From assembly GCA_017399555.1 (NCBI GenBank), contig JAFQBW010000004.1, positions 1-64,000 on the forward strand: a stretch of DNA of 64,000 nucleotides. Reading direction: 5' to 3'. How positions within the stretch are numbered: the stretch's first letter is position 1; each line of letters starts with the position of its first letter. The notes beneath the pieces were generated by a model. It worked only from the letters and a program-made list of their open reading frames with translations, had not been told where the DNA came from and searched no databases. This stretch comes from Methanocorpusculum sp. Its GTDB lineage: Archaea > Halobacteriota > Methanomicrobia > Methanomicrobiales > Methanocorpusculaceae. Shown here one piece after another: positions 16,913 to 24,030 of the stretch. A program made the position numbers and the translations under genes.

Positions 16913-17581
16913 TCAGATTGTTCCAAGTACCCGCAGGATTTCTTCGCGGAATCCCGGTTCGTCTGCAACGTCGTACCATTCTCCGTTGTAATCCACGCCT
17001 TTGAGGTATCCGTTTTTCAGTTCTTCTGCGGCGGCTGTTATCTGTTCTTCCGTTACGCTGATTCCATTTCTTTCTGCGATGTTTTTGATGTATGCTTCTA
17101 CATCGGAGATGATTGTGTGGGGAAGCATCGGCGTTGAGGGCTGATTTGGTTTCGGTTTGATTTCTGTCTGTTCATCTTCTGATGTGTCCGGAATTACCAC
17201 ATCAGGTTTTGTCATCTGGGAGATGATGTCATTATGGATTGCCGGGTCAAGGTTTATCACGCGTGTGACTTCGTTCTGGAATTCGACAAGGTCGTCAACC
17301 CAGACTCCACCCTCGGTGCGTACTGCATCTTTGAGATATCCGCTGTCGAGTTCATCTGCGTATTTTTGAATTTCTTCTTTTGTTAAACCGAGGGAGTATT
17401 TTTCATCTAACAGTGAAAGGTAGTGTTCCACACTGGAAAATGTTGGGGCAGGAGGTGCGTCTGGTGTGTCCGGGATTACCGGCGGCAAGTGCGTATTGGG
17501 AGTTTCCGGCTCCTGAATGCATCCCGCGGAAAGGACGACTGCAAGAAGCAGGAGGATTAGGATAATGCGGGACTTTTTCAT
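16913..17581 (-). CDS. Lipoprotein with repeated helical module (family B), 222 aa
   Basis: The signal peptide KKSRIILILLLLAVV leads to the lipobox LSAGC, so the protein is probably lipid-anchored on the outer face of the membrane. After a proline-rich spacer there are two related modules, at about 58-118 (SLGLTKEEIQKYADELDSGY, then LKDAVRTEGG) and about 168-222 (ISVTEEQITAAAEELKNGYL, then KG). The same two-module plan occurs in the 252-aa paralogue at 18647-19405. Function is unknown and I know no named domain for it. It forms an operon with the downstream 130-aa gene. Confidence 0.8.
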   Translation of the reverse strand: MKKSRIILILLLLAVVLSAGCIQEPETPNTHLPPVIPDTPDAPPAPTFSSVEHYLSLLDEKYSLGLTKEEIQKYADELDSGYLKDAVRTEGGVWVDDLVEFQNEVTRVINLDPAIHNDIISQMTKPDVVIPDTSEDEQTEIKPKPNQPSTPMLPHTIISDVEAYIKNIAERNGISVTEEQITAAAEELKNGYLKGVDYNGEWYDVADEPGFREEILRVLGTI

Positions 17582-17617
17582 ATGGGATAATCGCTGTGAT
17601 GGGTATTAAGTATATTG

Positions 17618-17637
17618 GGCAAAAAATAGCAGGGTGG
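17618..17637 (-). terminator. Recurrent 20-nt 3' element, copy 2
   Basis: GGCAAAAAATAGCAGGGTGG lies 12 bp beyond the stop of the 137-aa gene and just before the promoter of the 222-aa lipoprotein gene. It is identical to copies 1 and 4. Confidence 0.55.
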
Positions 17638-17649
17638 TGATTCTCTGAC

Positions 17650-18063
17650 TCAGACGAAAGTCTTTATCAGACAGTACAGCTTTCCGTTTTCGGATAAGAC
17701 ATGGTGTTCTTCCAGATTACTTGCGAGGTACATGTCGTCATAGCCGAAGGAGTACCAGATTTCGTCTGCCCGTTCAGGACTTATGTAATGGTCTGAATCC
17801 AGGAGCTTTGGGTTGGTGGTAACGCCGATTTCATATCCTGGCTCTCCATATATGAGTGCGGCAAGTTCTGGATATTCTTTGTGTATTTCTTCGGTGAGAA
17901 CTACGGTTGTGTATGGCTCATCTTTATTGGTGATGTCTTCGTATTCCCAGATGATAAAACCAATCATGGATGGAAAATACGATTCTTCCGGCTCCTGAAT
18001 GCATCCTGCGGAAAGGACGACTGCAAGAAGCAGGAGGATTAGGATAATGCGGGACTTTTTCAT
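17650..18063 (-). CDS. Lipoprotein (family C), 137 aa
   Basis: This protein has the same 26-residue N-terminus, ending in lipobox SAGC and IQEPE, as the 222-aa lipoprotein. A globular domain of about 105 residues follows, with IGFIIWEYEDITNKDEPYTT, LTEEIHKEYPELAALIYGEP and the C-terminal HHVLSENGKLYCLIKTFV. It is a paralogue of the 145-aa protein at 18146-18583, which keeps the domain but has a plain membrane anchor instead of a lipobox. Location is predicted to be outside the membrane. No function is assignable. Confidence 0.8.
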   Translation of the reverse strand: MKKSRIILILLLLAVVLSAGCIQEPEESYFPSMIGFIIWEYEDITNKDEPYTTVVLTEEIHKEYPELAALIYGEPGYEIGVTTNPKLLDSDHYISPERADEIWYSFGYDDMYLASNLEEHHVLSENGKLYCLIKTFV

Positions 18064-18099
18064 ATGGGATAATCGCTGTGATGGGTATTAAAGATATTG

Positions 18100-18119
18100 A
18101 GCAAAAAATAGCAGGGTGG
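18100..18119 (-). terminator. Recurrent 20-nt 3' element, copy 3
   Basis: AGCAAAAAATAGCAGGGTGG differs from copies 1, 2 and 4 by one base. It lies between the 145-aa gene stop and the 137-aa gene promoter. Confidence 0.55.
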
Positions 18120-18145
18120 AAAATAGTTGATTTTGATTATCTGAA

Positions 18146-18583
18146 TTAGACAGCTGTCTCTATTAGACAGTAGAGCTTACCGTTTTCAGATAAGACATGG
18201 CGTTCATCTGCACTACTTGGATTATAGCTGAAGTACACAGTATCATATCCGAAGGCGTTCCATAGTTCATAAGCTCTTTCTTCTGTTATATATTGGTCAG
18301 GATATAATATGAGATTAAGCGGGCTGCTTGTAACTCCAATTTCATAACCAGGCTTTCCATATATGAGGGTGGCAAGTTCAGGATATTCCTTATGAATTTC
18401 TTCTGTGAGGATTACAGTTGTATATGGCTCATCCTGATTTAGTACATCATCGTATTCCCACATGACAAAGCCTACCATGGTTGGTGGAGCTGTCAGGGAT
18501 AAATAAAGGAGCACTCCACCACCGCATAGCAGTACGAGGACTGCAACCATGCAGATGATTAATGCAATGCGTGATTTTTTCAT
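18146..18583 (-). CDS. Membrane-anchored hypothetical protein (family C), 145 aa
   Basis: The N-terminus (ALIICMVAVLVLLCGGGVLL) is a single membrane anchor without a lipobox. The outer domain mirrors the 137-aa lipoprotein: VGFVMWEYDDVLNQDEPYTT, LTEEIHKEYPELATLIYGKP, and the end ERHVLSENGKLYCLIETAV. I use ATG 18583 (MKKSRIALI), which is preceded by GGAGATTG. An in-frame TTG nine bases upstream is less likely. It forms its own unit between copies of the recurrent 3' element. Confidence 0.8.
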   Translation of the reverse strand: MKKSRIALIICMVAVLVLLCGGGVLLYLSLTAPPTMVGFVMWEYDDVLNQDEPYTTVILTEEIHKEYPELATLIYGKPGYEIGVTSSPLNLILYPDQYITEERAYELWNAFGYDTVYFSYNPSSADERHVLSENGKLYCLIETAV

Positions 18584-18619
18584 ATGTGACAATCTCCGTG
18601 AATTGTCTTAAAGATATTG

Positions 18620-18639
18620 GGCAAAAAATAGCAGGGTGG
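18620..18639 (-). terminator. Recurrent 20-nt 3' element, copy 4
   Basis: GGCAAAAAATAGCAGGGTGG lies 7 bp after the stop of the 252-aa lipoprotein gene and upstream of the 145-aa gene. It is identical to copies 1 and 2. Confidence 0.55.
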
Positions 18640-18646
18640 GCGGGGA

Positions 18647-19405
18647 TTAATAGACGATTGGATGCTCTAACATCCAGATATATTCTTCAAATGTTTCCTG
18701 ACTAAGGTTTAGTATCTTTGCGATTTCGGCTAAGTATGCAATCATATCTTCGACAAAGAAATAGTCAAGGTGTTCCATGAGACCATCAGTACGTTCGGCA
18801 TCTTTGAGATATCCTGTTTTTATCCCATCCGCAATTTTTAATATTTCTTCTTCGGTTAATCCAAGAGAATAGACTCTATTCATATTTGCCACGTCTCGTT
18901 CTACAACAACGGCGCCAGGTTTTAATGGAACTCTCGGTGCTTCAGGACCTTCAAAAAAATTGTCTGGCGGGGCAATTAGGTCTTCCACAATAGTCTCATG
19001 CAATTCTTGATTAATGTTCAGCATCCGGCTTACTTCAGCTTGGAATGCAACAATGTCATCGATTCTGACCTCTGTTTCACTTCGTTTTGCGTCTTTGAGA
19101 TAAACGGTATCCAGTTCTTCTGCATAAGATGAAATCTCTTCTTCAGTTAATCCAAGATTATAATTTACATTTAAATCTGACAGGAATGTCTCTACACTTG
19201 GAATAATTTTGTAATATGTTGGCGGCGCATCCGGGTCAAGCTGTTCTAAATCGAAGTAATACAGAGAATCTTCATCAATTGGGGGGCCTGACATCGGTGG
19301 AAGTGGGGTGTTAGTTTGATTTACTGGCTCTGGGTTTTGTATGCATCCTGCTGAAAGAACAACCGTGAGGAGCAGGATGGTCAGTGTGATAATTGGTTTT
19401 TTCAT
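18647..19405 (-). CDS. Lipoprotein with repeated helical module (family B), 252 aa
   Basis: A signal peptide ending in lipobox LSAGC and a Pro/Thr-rich spacer are followed by two modules. Module 1 (about 75-135) has NLGLTEEEISSYAEELDTVY then LKDAKRSE, ending in an FQAEVSRMLNINQELHE helix. Module 2 (about 175-245) has SLGLTEEEILKIADGIKTGY then LKDAERTD. It is a diverged paralogue of the 222-aa lipoprotein. A good ribosome-binding site, AAGGAGAT, precedes ATG 19405. Function is unknown; external, lipid-anchored location is predicted. Confidence 0.8.
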   Translation of the reverse strand: MKKPIITLTILLLTVVLSAGCIQNPEPVNQTNTPLPPMSGPPIDEDSLYYFDLEQLDPDAPPTYYKIIPSVETFLSDLNVNYNLGLTEEEISSYAEELDTVYLKDAKRSETEVRIDDIVAFQAEVSRMLNINQELHETIVEDLIAPPDNFFEGPEAPRVPLKPGAVVVERDVANMNRVYSLGLTEEEILKIADGIKTGYLKDAERTDGLMEHLDYFFVEDMIAYLAEIAKILNLSQETFEEYIWMLEHPIVY

Positions 19406-19440
19406 ATGTGATAATCTCCTTGATGTGTATTAAGTCTATT

Positions 19441-19463
19441 TGGTAAAAAAATAGCAGGGTTGG
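19441..19463 (-). terminator. Recurrent 3' element, copy 5 (diverged)
   Basis: TGGTAAAAAAATAGCAGGGTTGG is the most diverged copy. It lies directly beside the stop codon of the 132-aa gene at 19464 and ahead of the 252-aa gene promoter. Confidence 0.5.
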
Positions 19464-19862
19464 TTAAGATACATAGAGACCGACTTCGTATATTACTCCG
19501 TTGTGTTCTATGTAACGATTTCTATCCCCGGTAACATATCCATATGATTCTATGATTGCATATCCTGTTTCTCTGTTGATAAGTCCTGTAATGTCGAAGA
19601 GTTCCGAGAGGGGTGATGTATCAAGATACACACTTTCTGGGATGTCTTTGAGTACTGGATACTTTTCGTAGTCTTCTTCGGTGAGTTTGATAATTACTGC
19701 ATTTTCCGGCACAGTATCTGCCTGCAGGAATACGAGTTCTTCACCACTTCCTCCCCAACCAAGGGAGATGACGATAATTCCACCAATGATAAGGATGATG
19801 AGGAAAATCCCGATTCCGGAAAGGGCAATAAGTCCTGTTCGTTCGATTTTCTTTTGGTCCAT
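19464..19862 (-). CDS. Membrane-anchored hypothetical protein (family A), 132 aa
   Basis: One N-terminal membrane helix (about 13-35) is followed by an outer domain with VPENAVIIKLTEEDYEKYPV, RETGYAIIESYGYVTGDRN and the end RYIEHNGVIYEVGLYVS. It is a paralogue of the 130-aa protein at 16511-16903 (extended near-identity in these motifs). It is the most upstream member of the cluster in transcription direction, 47 bp from the secreted protease gene. Function is unknown. Confidence 0.8.
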   Translation of the reverse strand: MDQKKIERTGLIALSGIGIFLIILIIGGIIVISLGWGGSGEELVFLQADTVPENAVIIKLTEEDYEKYPVLKDIPESVYLDTSPLSELFDITGLINRETGYAIIESYGYVTGDRNRYIEHNGVIYEVGLYVS

Positions 19863-19909
19863 GATTTAAGTGATGAATTGGTGTTTTAGTTTCTATCTAA
19901 TATGAATAC

Positions 19910-21268
19910 TTAGGTATGTTGGCTAGCTGTTACCTTGTAGTTTCGAATCATCTTTGCATTATCGTGCGTTGCGTCACCAAGGTATGATGGTGAAGCAGTT
20001 GAAGAAAATTCTAACAAATTGAATAATGAACCATAATATTCACCAATCATGACTGTATTAGATATCAGACTTCCAGAGAACCATTTAGCATATCCCTGTT
20101 CATGTCTTCCGTTAAAACAATGACCAACTTCATGGATGATACAATATTTTCTTGCGTGGTCTCCACCATTGTACGCACCAATACTTGCATCAGCAACCAT
20201 TTGAGACCACGCATATCTATCACCAAAGTTATATGCTTGTCCTTGACTAGTTCCAGTTGATCTGTCGTGACCTCCAAGATAGAGACAAATATCTGCATTA
20301 ACTGAATCTAAGTACGATCTAGGATAGATGCTCATAAGTGTAGATAATGGATTTGTCAGTACTGTATCATGCGTACTCATTTCTATTCTCTTAGATGAAT
20401 CATAAGAGATTACATTAAGAAAGACCCCAACATCTTCACGTCCAAATGAAGTTGCGCTATTTGCTGCGGCAATATATGATTGAGCTTTGGTAACCCAATT
20501 GTCTTCAAGGGTAAAGAATGCATTGTCAGTAACTACCAGAACATCTACAGTAACAAGAGAATTTGTTGCTCTTGATGTATCATCCAGATTCATTAACGAT
20601 TCACTCGCCAATATCTCAGATACAGTTGGCTCCAGCATTCCACAGATATCAACAGGTTCACTTGGTTGGAGAATGTCATATTCCGAATAAACAATATGCA
20701 GTGGGTTCTGACTGATTCTGGTCTCGACATTTGTATCAAGTGAAGTTATTGTCAGATATTCTCCTGGGTATGATATACTTCCAATTAACAGGTTTTTATC
20801 ATTTACTGTGAATATAACTTCTGAGTTTTCAATTCCTTCAACAGTTCCTAAGTAGGAATCAATACCGTCATCAATGTTTTCTGGCATACGTTCAAGATTT
20901 ACGGTGTATTCTTCACCATAAAGTGTGATGTCGAACTCCACAGTGTCAGAACGTATTGGGATTGGGTTGTTGAAGGTTACCAATGAGTAGATTTCCTCAT
21001 CATGCCTAATCTCATTGGATGCTTTCTTTGCATTTGAGGATTCGATGATGAACTCAGGAATATTCAGAGAGCTCTGTGTGTATGTTGACAGAGCCACTTT
21101 TTCTGGACATGCTTTACCATCGTACATAATTGTTTTCTCTGGAATGGTGAAGATTGGTACATTCGCGTTTTCCAGAGAGTCGGCACTAACGGGCTGAATA
21201 CATATGACTGCTGTTAACAGCAGGATGCATACAGCGAAGAATTTTAATTTTGATGATTCTCTTTTCAT
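19910..21268 (-). CDS. Secreted metzincin-like zinc metalloprotease
   Basis: This 452-residue protein has a Sec signal peptide (KLKFFAVCILLLTAVICIQ, likely cleaved after VSA). A beta-rich propeptide-like part spans about 45-230 and a catalytic domain about 235-400. The zinc site is CIIHEVGHCFNGRHEQG, an exact HExxHxxxxxH metzincin motif. A downstream SNTVMIGEYYGSL could hold the Met-turn methionine. It is predicted to be secreted and to cut extracellular proteins. An AGGAG ribosome-binding site lies just before the ATG. It is divergent from a small secreted protein and a membrane winged-helix regulator, with a shared operator. Confidence 0.87.
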   Translation of the reverse strand: MKRESSKLKFFAVCILLLTAVICIQPVSADSLENANVPIFTIPEKTIMYDGKACPEKVALSTYTQSSLNIPEFIIESSNAKKASNEIRHDEEIYSLVTFNNPIPIRSDTVEFDITLYGEEYTVNLERMPENIDDGIDSYLGTVEGIENSEVIFTVNDKNLLIGSISYPGEYLTITSLDTNVETRISQNPLHIVYSEYDILQPSEPVDICGMLEPTVSEILASESLMNLDDTSRATNSLVTVDVLVVTDNAFFTLEDNWVTKAQSYIAAANSATSFGREDVGVFLNVISYDSSKRIEMSTHDTVLTNPLSTLMSIYPRSYLDSVNADICLYLGGHDRSTGTSQGQAYNFGDRYAWSQMVADASIGAYNGGDHARKYCIIHEVGHCFNGRHEQGYAKWFSGSLISNTVMIGEYYGSLFNLLEFSSTASPSYLGDATHDNAKMIRNYKVTASQHT

Positions 21269-21356
21269 TTTTTACTCCTGTACCTGTCTTTTGGACTGGT
21301 ACTTGTGGAAATCTGATGAATCAAATGTTCCACAATTTGGAATATCTCGTCGTTTG

Positions 21357-21439
21357 TTATAAACACATTGAGCACTTTTTTACAGGGTGGTGAGATTTTT
21401 GCAGGAGGGTGTAAAAAAGTGCTCAAAATATTTTATAAT
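21357..21439. promoter_or_regulatory. Symmetric divergent promoter with 16-bp perfect inverted repeat
   Basis: TGAGCACTTTTTTACA (21369-21384) and its exact reverse complement (21410-21425) are separated by 25 bp. The left arm sits 5 bp from a minus-strand TATA box (TTTATAA, 21357-21363). The right arm sits about 5 bp from a plus-strand TATA box (TTTTATAAT, 21431-21439). Each arm therefore covers the BRE position of one promoter. A protein bound to both arms could block or recruit TFB at both promoters. The candidate binder is the winged-helix protein at 21914-22684. Confidence 0.75.
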
Positions 21440-21462
21440 AGGAAGTTACAGATAATTGGAAG

Positions 21463-21924
21463 ATGGACTGGAAAAAGATAATTCTCATATGCGCGGTTCT
21501 TGGAATCTCATGTTTCATAACATCAGTGGGTGCTACAGGTATTGTTGATGATTATGATAATGATACTTGGGTTAATACATGGTTCACTTCTCATGGGTAT
21601 TTACCCAAAGCAGCACCAGTCTATGGAACTATTAGTAACGGTGGAGTGGTGGAGCATCCTTATGTAGTTCCATCAGGTAAAACAAGAATTGATGTATCTC
21701 TTGAATGGAATAGAGCAAACACTCAGAATGAACTAACTATGAAGATAGTAACACCAACTTTAGACACATATGGGCCTTTTTCAGATATTCAGGATGGGAG
21801 AGTTGATGGTAAAATATCTATCTCTACTATGAATAATATCAGGGCAGGGGTTTGGAATGTTATTGTTCTTGGTACTTCTGTTAGTGGAACACAGAGCTAT
21901 ACGTTAGTCTTCAATGCAATTTAA
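21463..21924 (+). CDS. Small secreted protein with PPC-like beta domain
   Basis: This 153-residue protein has a signal peptide (KIILICAVLGISCFITSVGA). The mature part is beta-rich: GTISNGGVVEHPYVVPSGKT, RIDVSLEWNRANTQNELTMK, then a C-terminal GVWNVIVLGTSVSGTQSYTL. This pattern resembles pre-peptidase C-terminal (PPC)/proprotein-type jelly-roll domains that occur with secreted proteases. The resemblance is by eye and not certain. It overlaps the next gene by 11 bp and is divergent from the metzincin, so it may assist, anchor or inhibit that enzyme. Confidence 0.65.
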   Translation: MDWKKIILICAVLGISCFITSVGATGIVDDYDNDTWVNTWFTSHGYLPKAAPVYGTISNGGVVEHPYVVPSGKTRIDVSLEWNRANTQNELTMKIVTPTLDTYGPFSDIQDGRVDGKISISTMNNIRAGVWNVIVLGTSVSGTQSYTLVFNAI

Positions 21925-22684
21925 GACAATCTCTCTCCTTCTTCTTTTTGTAATTTCATGTAGTACCTTCTGTATTTCATGTTCTGCCGAAGAAACTGAA
22001 TTGACCTTCTTCACTCCTGAATATGATATAGAGCCAGATTATAATGACGGGGTTGTCATTGTGGATGGGCTTTTACATCTGATGTATTGGGAGAACACTC
22101 TCGCATTTTATCTTCTTTCTCCTCTTGACCTTTTCAAAGATACATCATTGGGGAATTTTACTACTAATCATCTCTACCCCCTCCTCATGATTCTCTTAAG
22201 CAGTCTTGCAGGAGTTCTTCTCTTCTCCCGAAAAAATCCAGACCGCCTCTCCCCCACTGCGGCAAAAGTTCTTGCCTTCCTCAAAGAGCATCCGGTGTCT
22301 GCTGAGCCTGCGATAATTCGCGGGGTTGGAAAATCCCGCGGGGCGGTATCATATCAGCTTCATCGTCTGCTCTTTGACGGGAAAATTTACTCCGCGGAGA
22401 TTTCCGGAAAAACATGTTACAGTATGTCTCCAATTCTTATTGACTCACCAGAGACTTCTGTCTATTTCATGCGAAACAACAAACAGCAGGCAGAGATTAT
22501 CTCATATCTCTGTTCTCATCCGTGGGCAACACGAAAAGAAATCGCCGATGCAGTTTCTTTACCTGTGGATGGTGTACGGTATCATCTGAAAAATATTGAT
22601 ATTGGTATTCTGCAGAAAGGAATCAGAGAGGATGCTGAGATTTATGCGGTAGAAGATTGGGTAAAGCAGTTGTGGGAGATATAA
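21914..22684 (+). CDS. Membrane-anchored transcriptional regulator with two winged-helix domains
   Basis: The N-terminus is a signal-like hydrophobic segment (ISLLLLFVISCSTFCISCSA). A short outer loop rich in acidic and aromatic residues follows, then a second membrane helix (about 90-106). The cytoplasmic part has two winged-helix units, about 117-165 (TAAKVLAFLKEHPVSAEPAI then IRGVGKSRGAVSYQLHRL) and about 190-250 (AEIISYLCSHPWATRKEIAD then AVSLPVDGVRYHLKNI). This layout resembles archaeal membrane-bound HTH regulators that sense the cell exterior. It likely controls the adjacent divergent promoter. DNA binding is inferred. Confidence 0.75.
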   Translation: MQFKTISLLLLFVISCSTFCISCSAEETELTFFTPEYDIEPDYNDGVVIVDGLLHLMYWENTLAFYLLSPLDLFKDTSLGNFTTNHLYPLLMILLSSLAGVLLFSRKNPDRLSPTAAKVLAFLKEHPVSAEPAIIRGVGKSRGAVSYQLHRLLFDGKIYSAEISGKTCYSMSPILIDSPETSVYFMRNNKQQAEIISYLCSHPWATRKEIADAVSLPVDGVRYHLKNIDIGILQKGIREDAEIYAVEDWVKQLWEI

Positions 22685-22694
22685 AATAGACTAA

Positions 22695-22993
22695 CCGCTA
22701 ATCCACGCTAATCTCAGCCAATCGCATTCCGACTCCCTCGCTTACTTCGCCGCGACTTATCGTCGCGTCTCGTATTGCTCTCGCAAACGCTCGGCGGAAT
22801 GCTTGACTCGCGCTTCGGCGCTCGCATTTTCAGATTAAGGAGTTATTTGCTGAATTATAATGCTGTCAGGCGAGCGCCGAAGCGCGAGTCCAGCGTTCCG
22901 CTGAGCGGTGGCGATTAGCCGCGAATCCGACCAACGGGAGGATGAGAGCGAAGGTACGGAACGCGATTGGCTGAGATTAGCGTGGATTGGCGG
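22695..22993. repeat. 299-bp intergenic inverted repeat (type D)
   Basis: Outer arms of 31 nt (22695-22725 and 22963-22993) match as inverted repeats with one mismatch. They begin CCGCTAATCCACGC on the left. Inner segments are also complementary: GACTCGCGCTTCGGCGCTCGC on the left pairs with GCGAGCGCCGAAGCGCGAGTC on the right (each about 20 nt). The element fills the gap between two convergent genes, and no coding signal is seen in it. Confidence 0.75.
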
Positions 22994-23039
22994 TTCCCTT
23001 TTCAAAAAGAAAAAAAAGAAATCCTGTAAGGAAATACCC

Positions 23040-23927
23040 TTACACTTCTTCCCGAACTCTTCTTACAGCCTCGCACATATTGGCAAGCTTCTGGTATGCT
23101 CCCTCCGGGGTGTGCATCCGAAGACCGCAGTCAGGGTCGAAGAGGATATTGTCCTTTCCGAAGACGTCAATGCAGGCATACATGGCGCTCTCGATTTCCT
23201 CGATGGTCTCCACCTTCTGGTCGGAGCTTTTCACACAGCCGCAGCCAATCTTCTTGCCTTTGAGGTCGTACTTTGAAAGCGTCTCTAAGTTCTCCGGAGA
23301 GACGGCGTACTCGAAGTCTAAGATATCGACTGGAAGCTTCGTCCACTCGGAAGCGACCGCATCCAGAATGCCGCAGGTGTGCACACAGGAAGGTGTCTTG
23401 ATTCCGTCAAAGATAACAGACAGGCACTTCTTTGCGGTATCTACAGACATTGCCCCGGTGGATAATATCGGCTCGTCAACCTGGATAATTGCACATCCTG
23501 CATTGGCAAGATGCAGAGCCTCGGCATGCAGAGCGTGTGCTAAGTCGAGGGCGACCTCCTCTTTGTTCCGGTACTGCGGGGTGTTAATCTGCAGAGCGTA
23601 GGCGAGTGTGCAGGGACCGGTTAAGATTCCCTTCACCTGCTTTGTCTGCGTCAGTGCGTATTTCGTATCGGAAACGGTAATCGGTTTGCCTGCTGCTCCA
23701 ATCTTTCCCACAACCGAACTGCCGGAGATTCCCGGAAGCTTGGAGACAAATGCCTGCACCATGTCTGCTCTGACCTGACCATCGGAGATGATATCCACAC
23801 CGGCTCTGATTTGTTCAGCAACCGCGAACTTCACGGCTTTTTTGTACGGGTCGAAAAGCGAGAATCCGCTTTTCACGCAGGGAAATGAGCCGACAACGGT
23901 GGTCGGCAGAAGACAGGGCAGTTTCAT
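23040..23927 (-). CDS. Core MetE-type methionine synthase
   Basis: This 295-residue protein corresponds to the C-terminal catalytic half of cobalamin-independent MetE only. Archaeal enzymes of this type take the methyl group from a methyl-corrinoid donor rather than from methyl-tetrahydrofolate. Visible motifs are TTVVGSFP near the N-terminus, IIQVDEPILS, the zinc-ligand region SCVHTCGIL, and DPDCGLRMHTPE with the conserved cysteine. Length (about 300-340) matches the core-MetE families. The donor and exact subfamily cannot be fixed here. It stands alone, convergent with the regulator gene across an inverted-repeat element. Confidence 0.88.
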   Translation of the reverse strand: MKLPCLLPTTVVGSFPCVKSGFSLFDPYKKAVKFAVAEQIRAGVDIISDGQVRADMVQAFVSKLPGISGSSVVGKIGAAGKPITVSDTKYALTQTKQVKGILTGPCTLAYALQINTPQYRNKEEVALDLAHALHAEALHLANAGCAIIQVDEPILSTGAMSVDTAKKCLSVIFDGIKTPSCVHTCGILDAVASEWTKLPVDILDFEYAVSPENLETLSKYDLKGKKIGCGCVKSSDQKVETIEEIESAMYACIDVFGKDNILFDPDCGLRMHTPEGAYQKLANMCEAVRRVREEV

Positions 23928-23983
23928 AATATCTAGTGGGGTTTACTGCGGGATAAGGGTTGTGAGATGTCAGATGTGAAGAA

Positions 23984-24011
23984 AACTTCATATGAAATAA
24001 ACTTCATATGA
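23984..24011 (+). promoter_or_regulatory. Tandem AACTTCATATGA operator-like repeats
   Basis: AACTTCATATGA occurs twice, at 23984-23995 and 24000-24011, with a 16-bp period. The first contains the perfect palindrome TTCATATGAA. The repeats lie about 20-45 bp before ATG 24031, over the expected promoter of the small operon that encodes an XRE regulator. Autoregulation by that protein is a reasonable inference. Confidence 0.5.
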
Positions 24012-24030
24012 TTATGTACGGTGAAGTGAT

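Larger units (their letters stand above)
17504..18119. repeat. 134-bp direct repeat (17504-17637 and 17986-18119)
   Basis: The two segments, offset by 482 bp, are almost identical. Each covers the first 26 codons (the whole lipoprotein signal peptide), the ribosome-binding region, the promoter and the recurrent 3' element of the neighbouring gene. The coding parts downstream are unrelated at DNA level. This points to recent duplication or gene conversion restricted to promoter and signal peptide. Confidence 0.8.
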
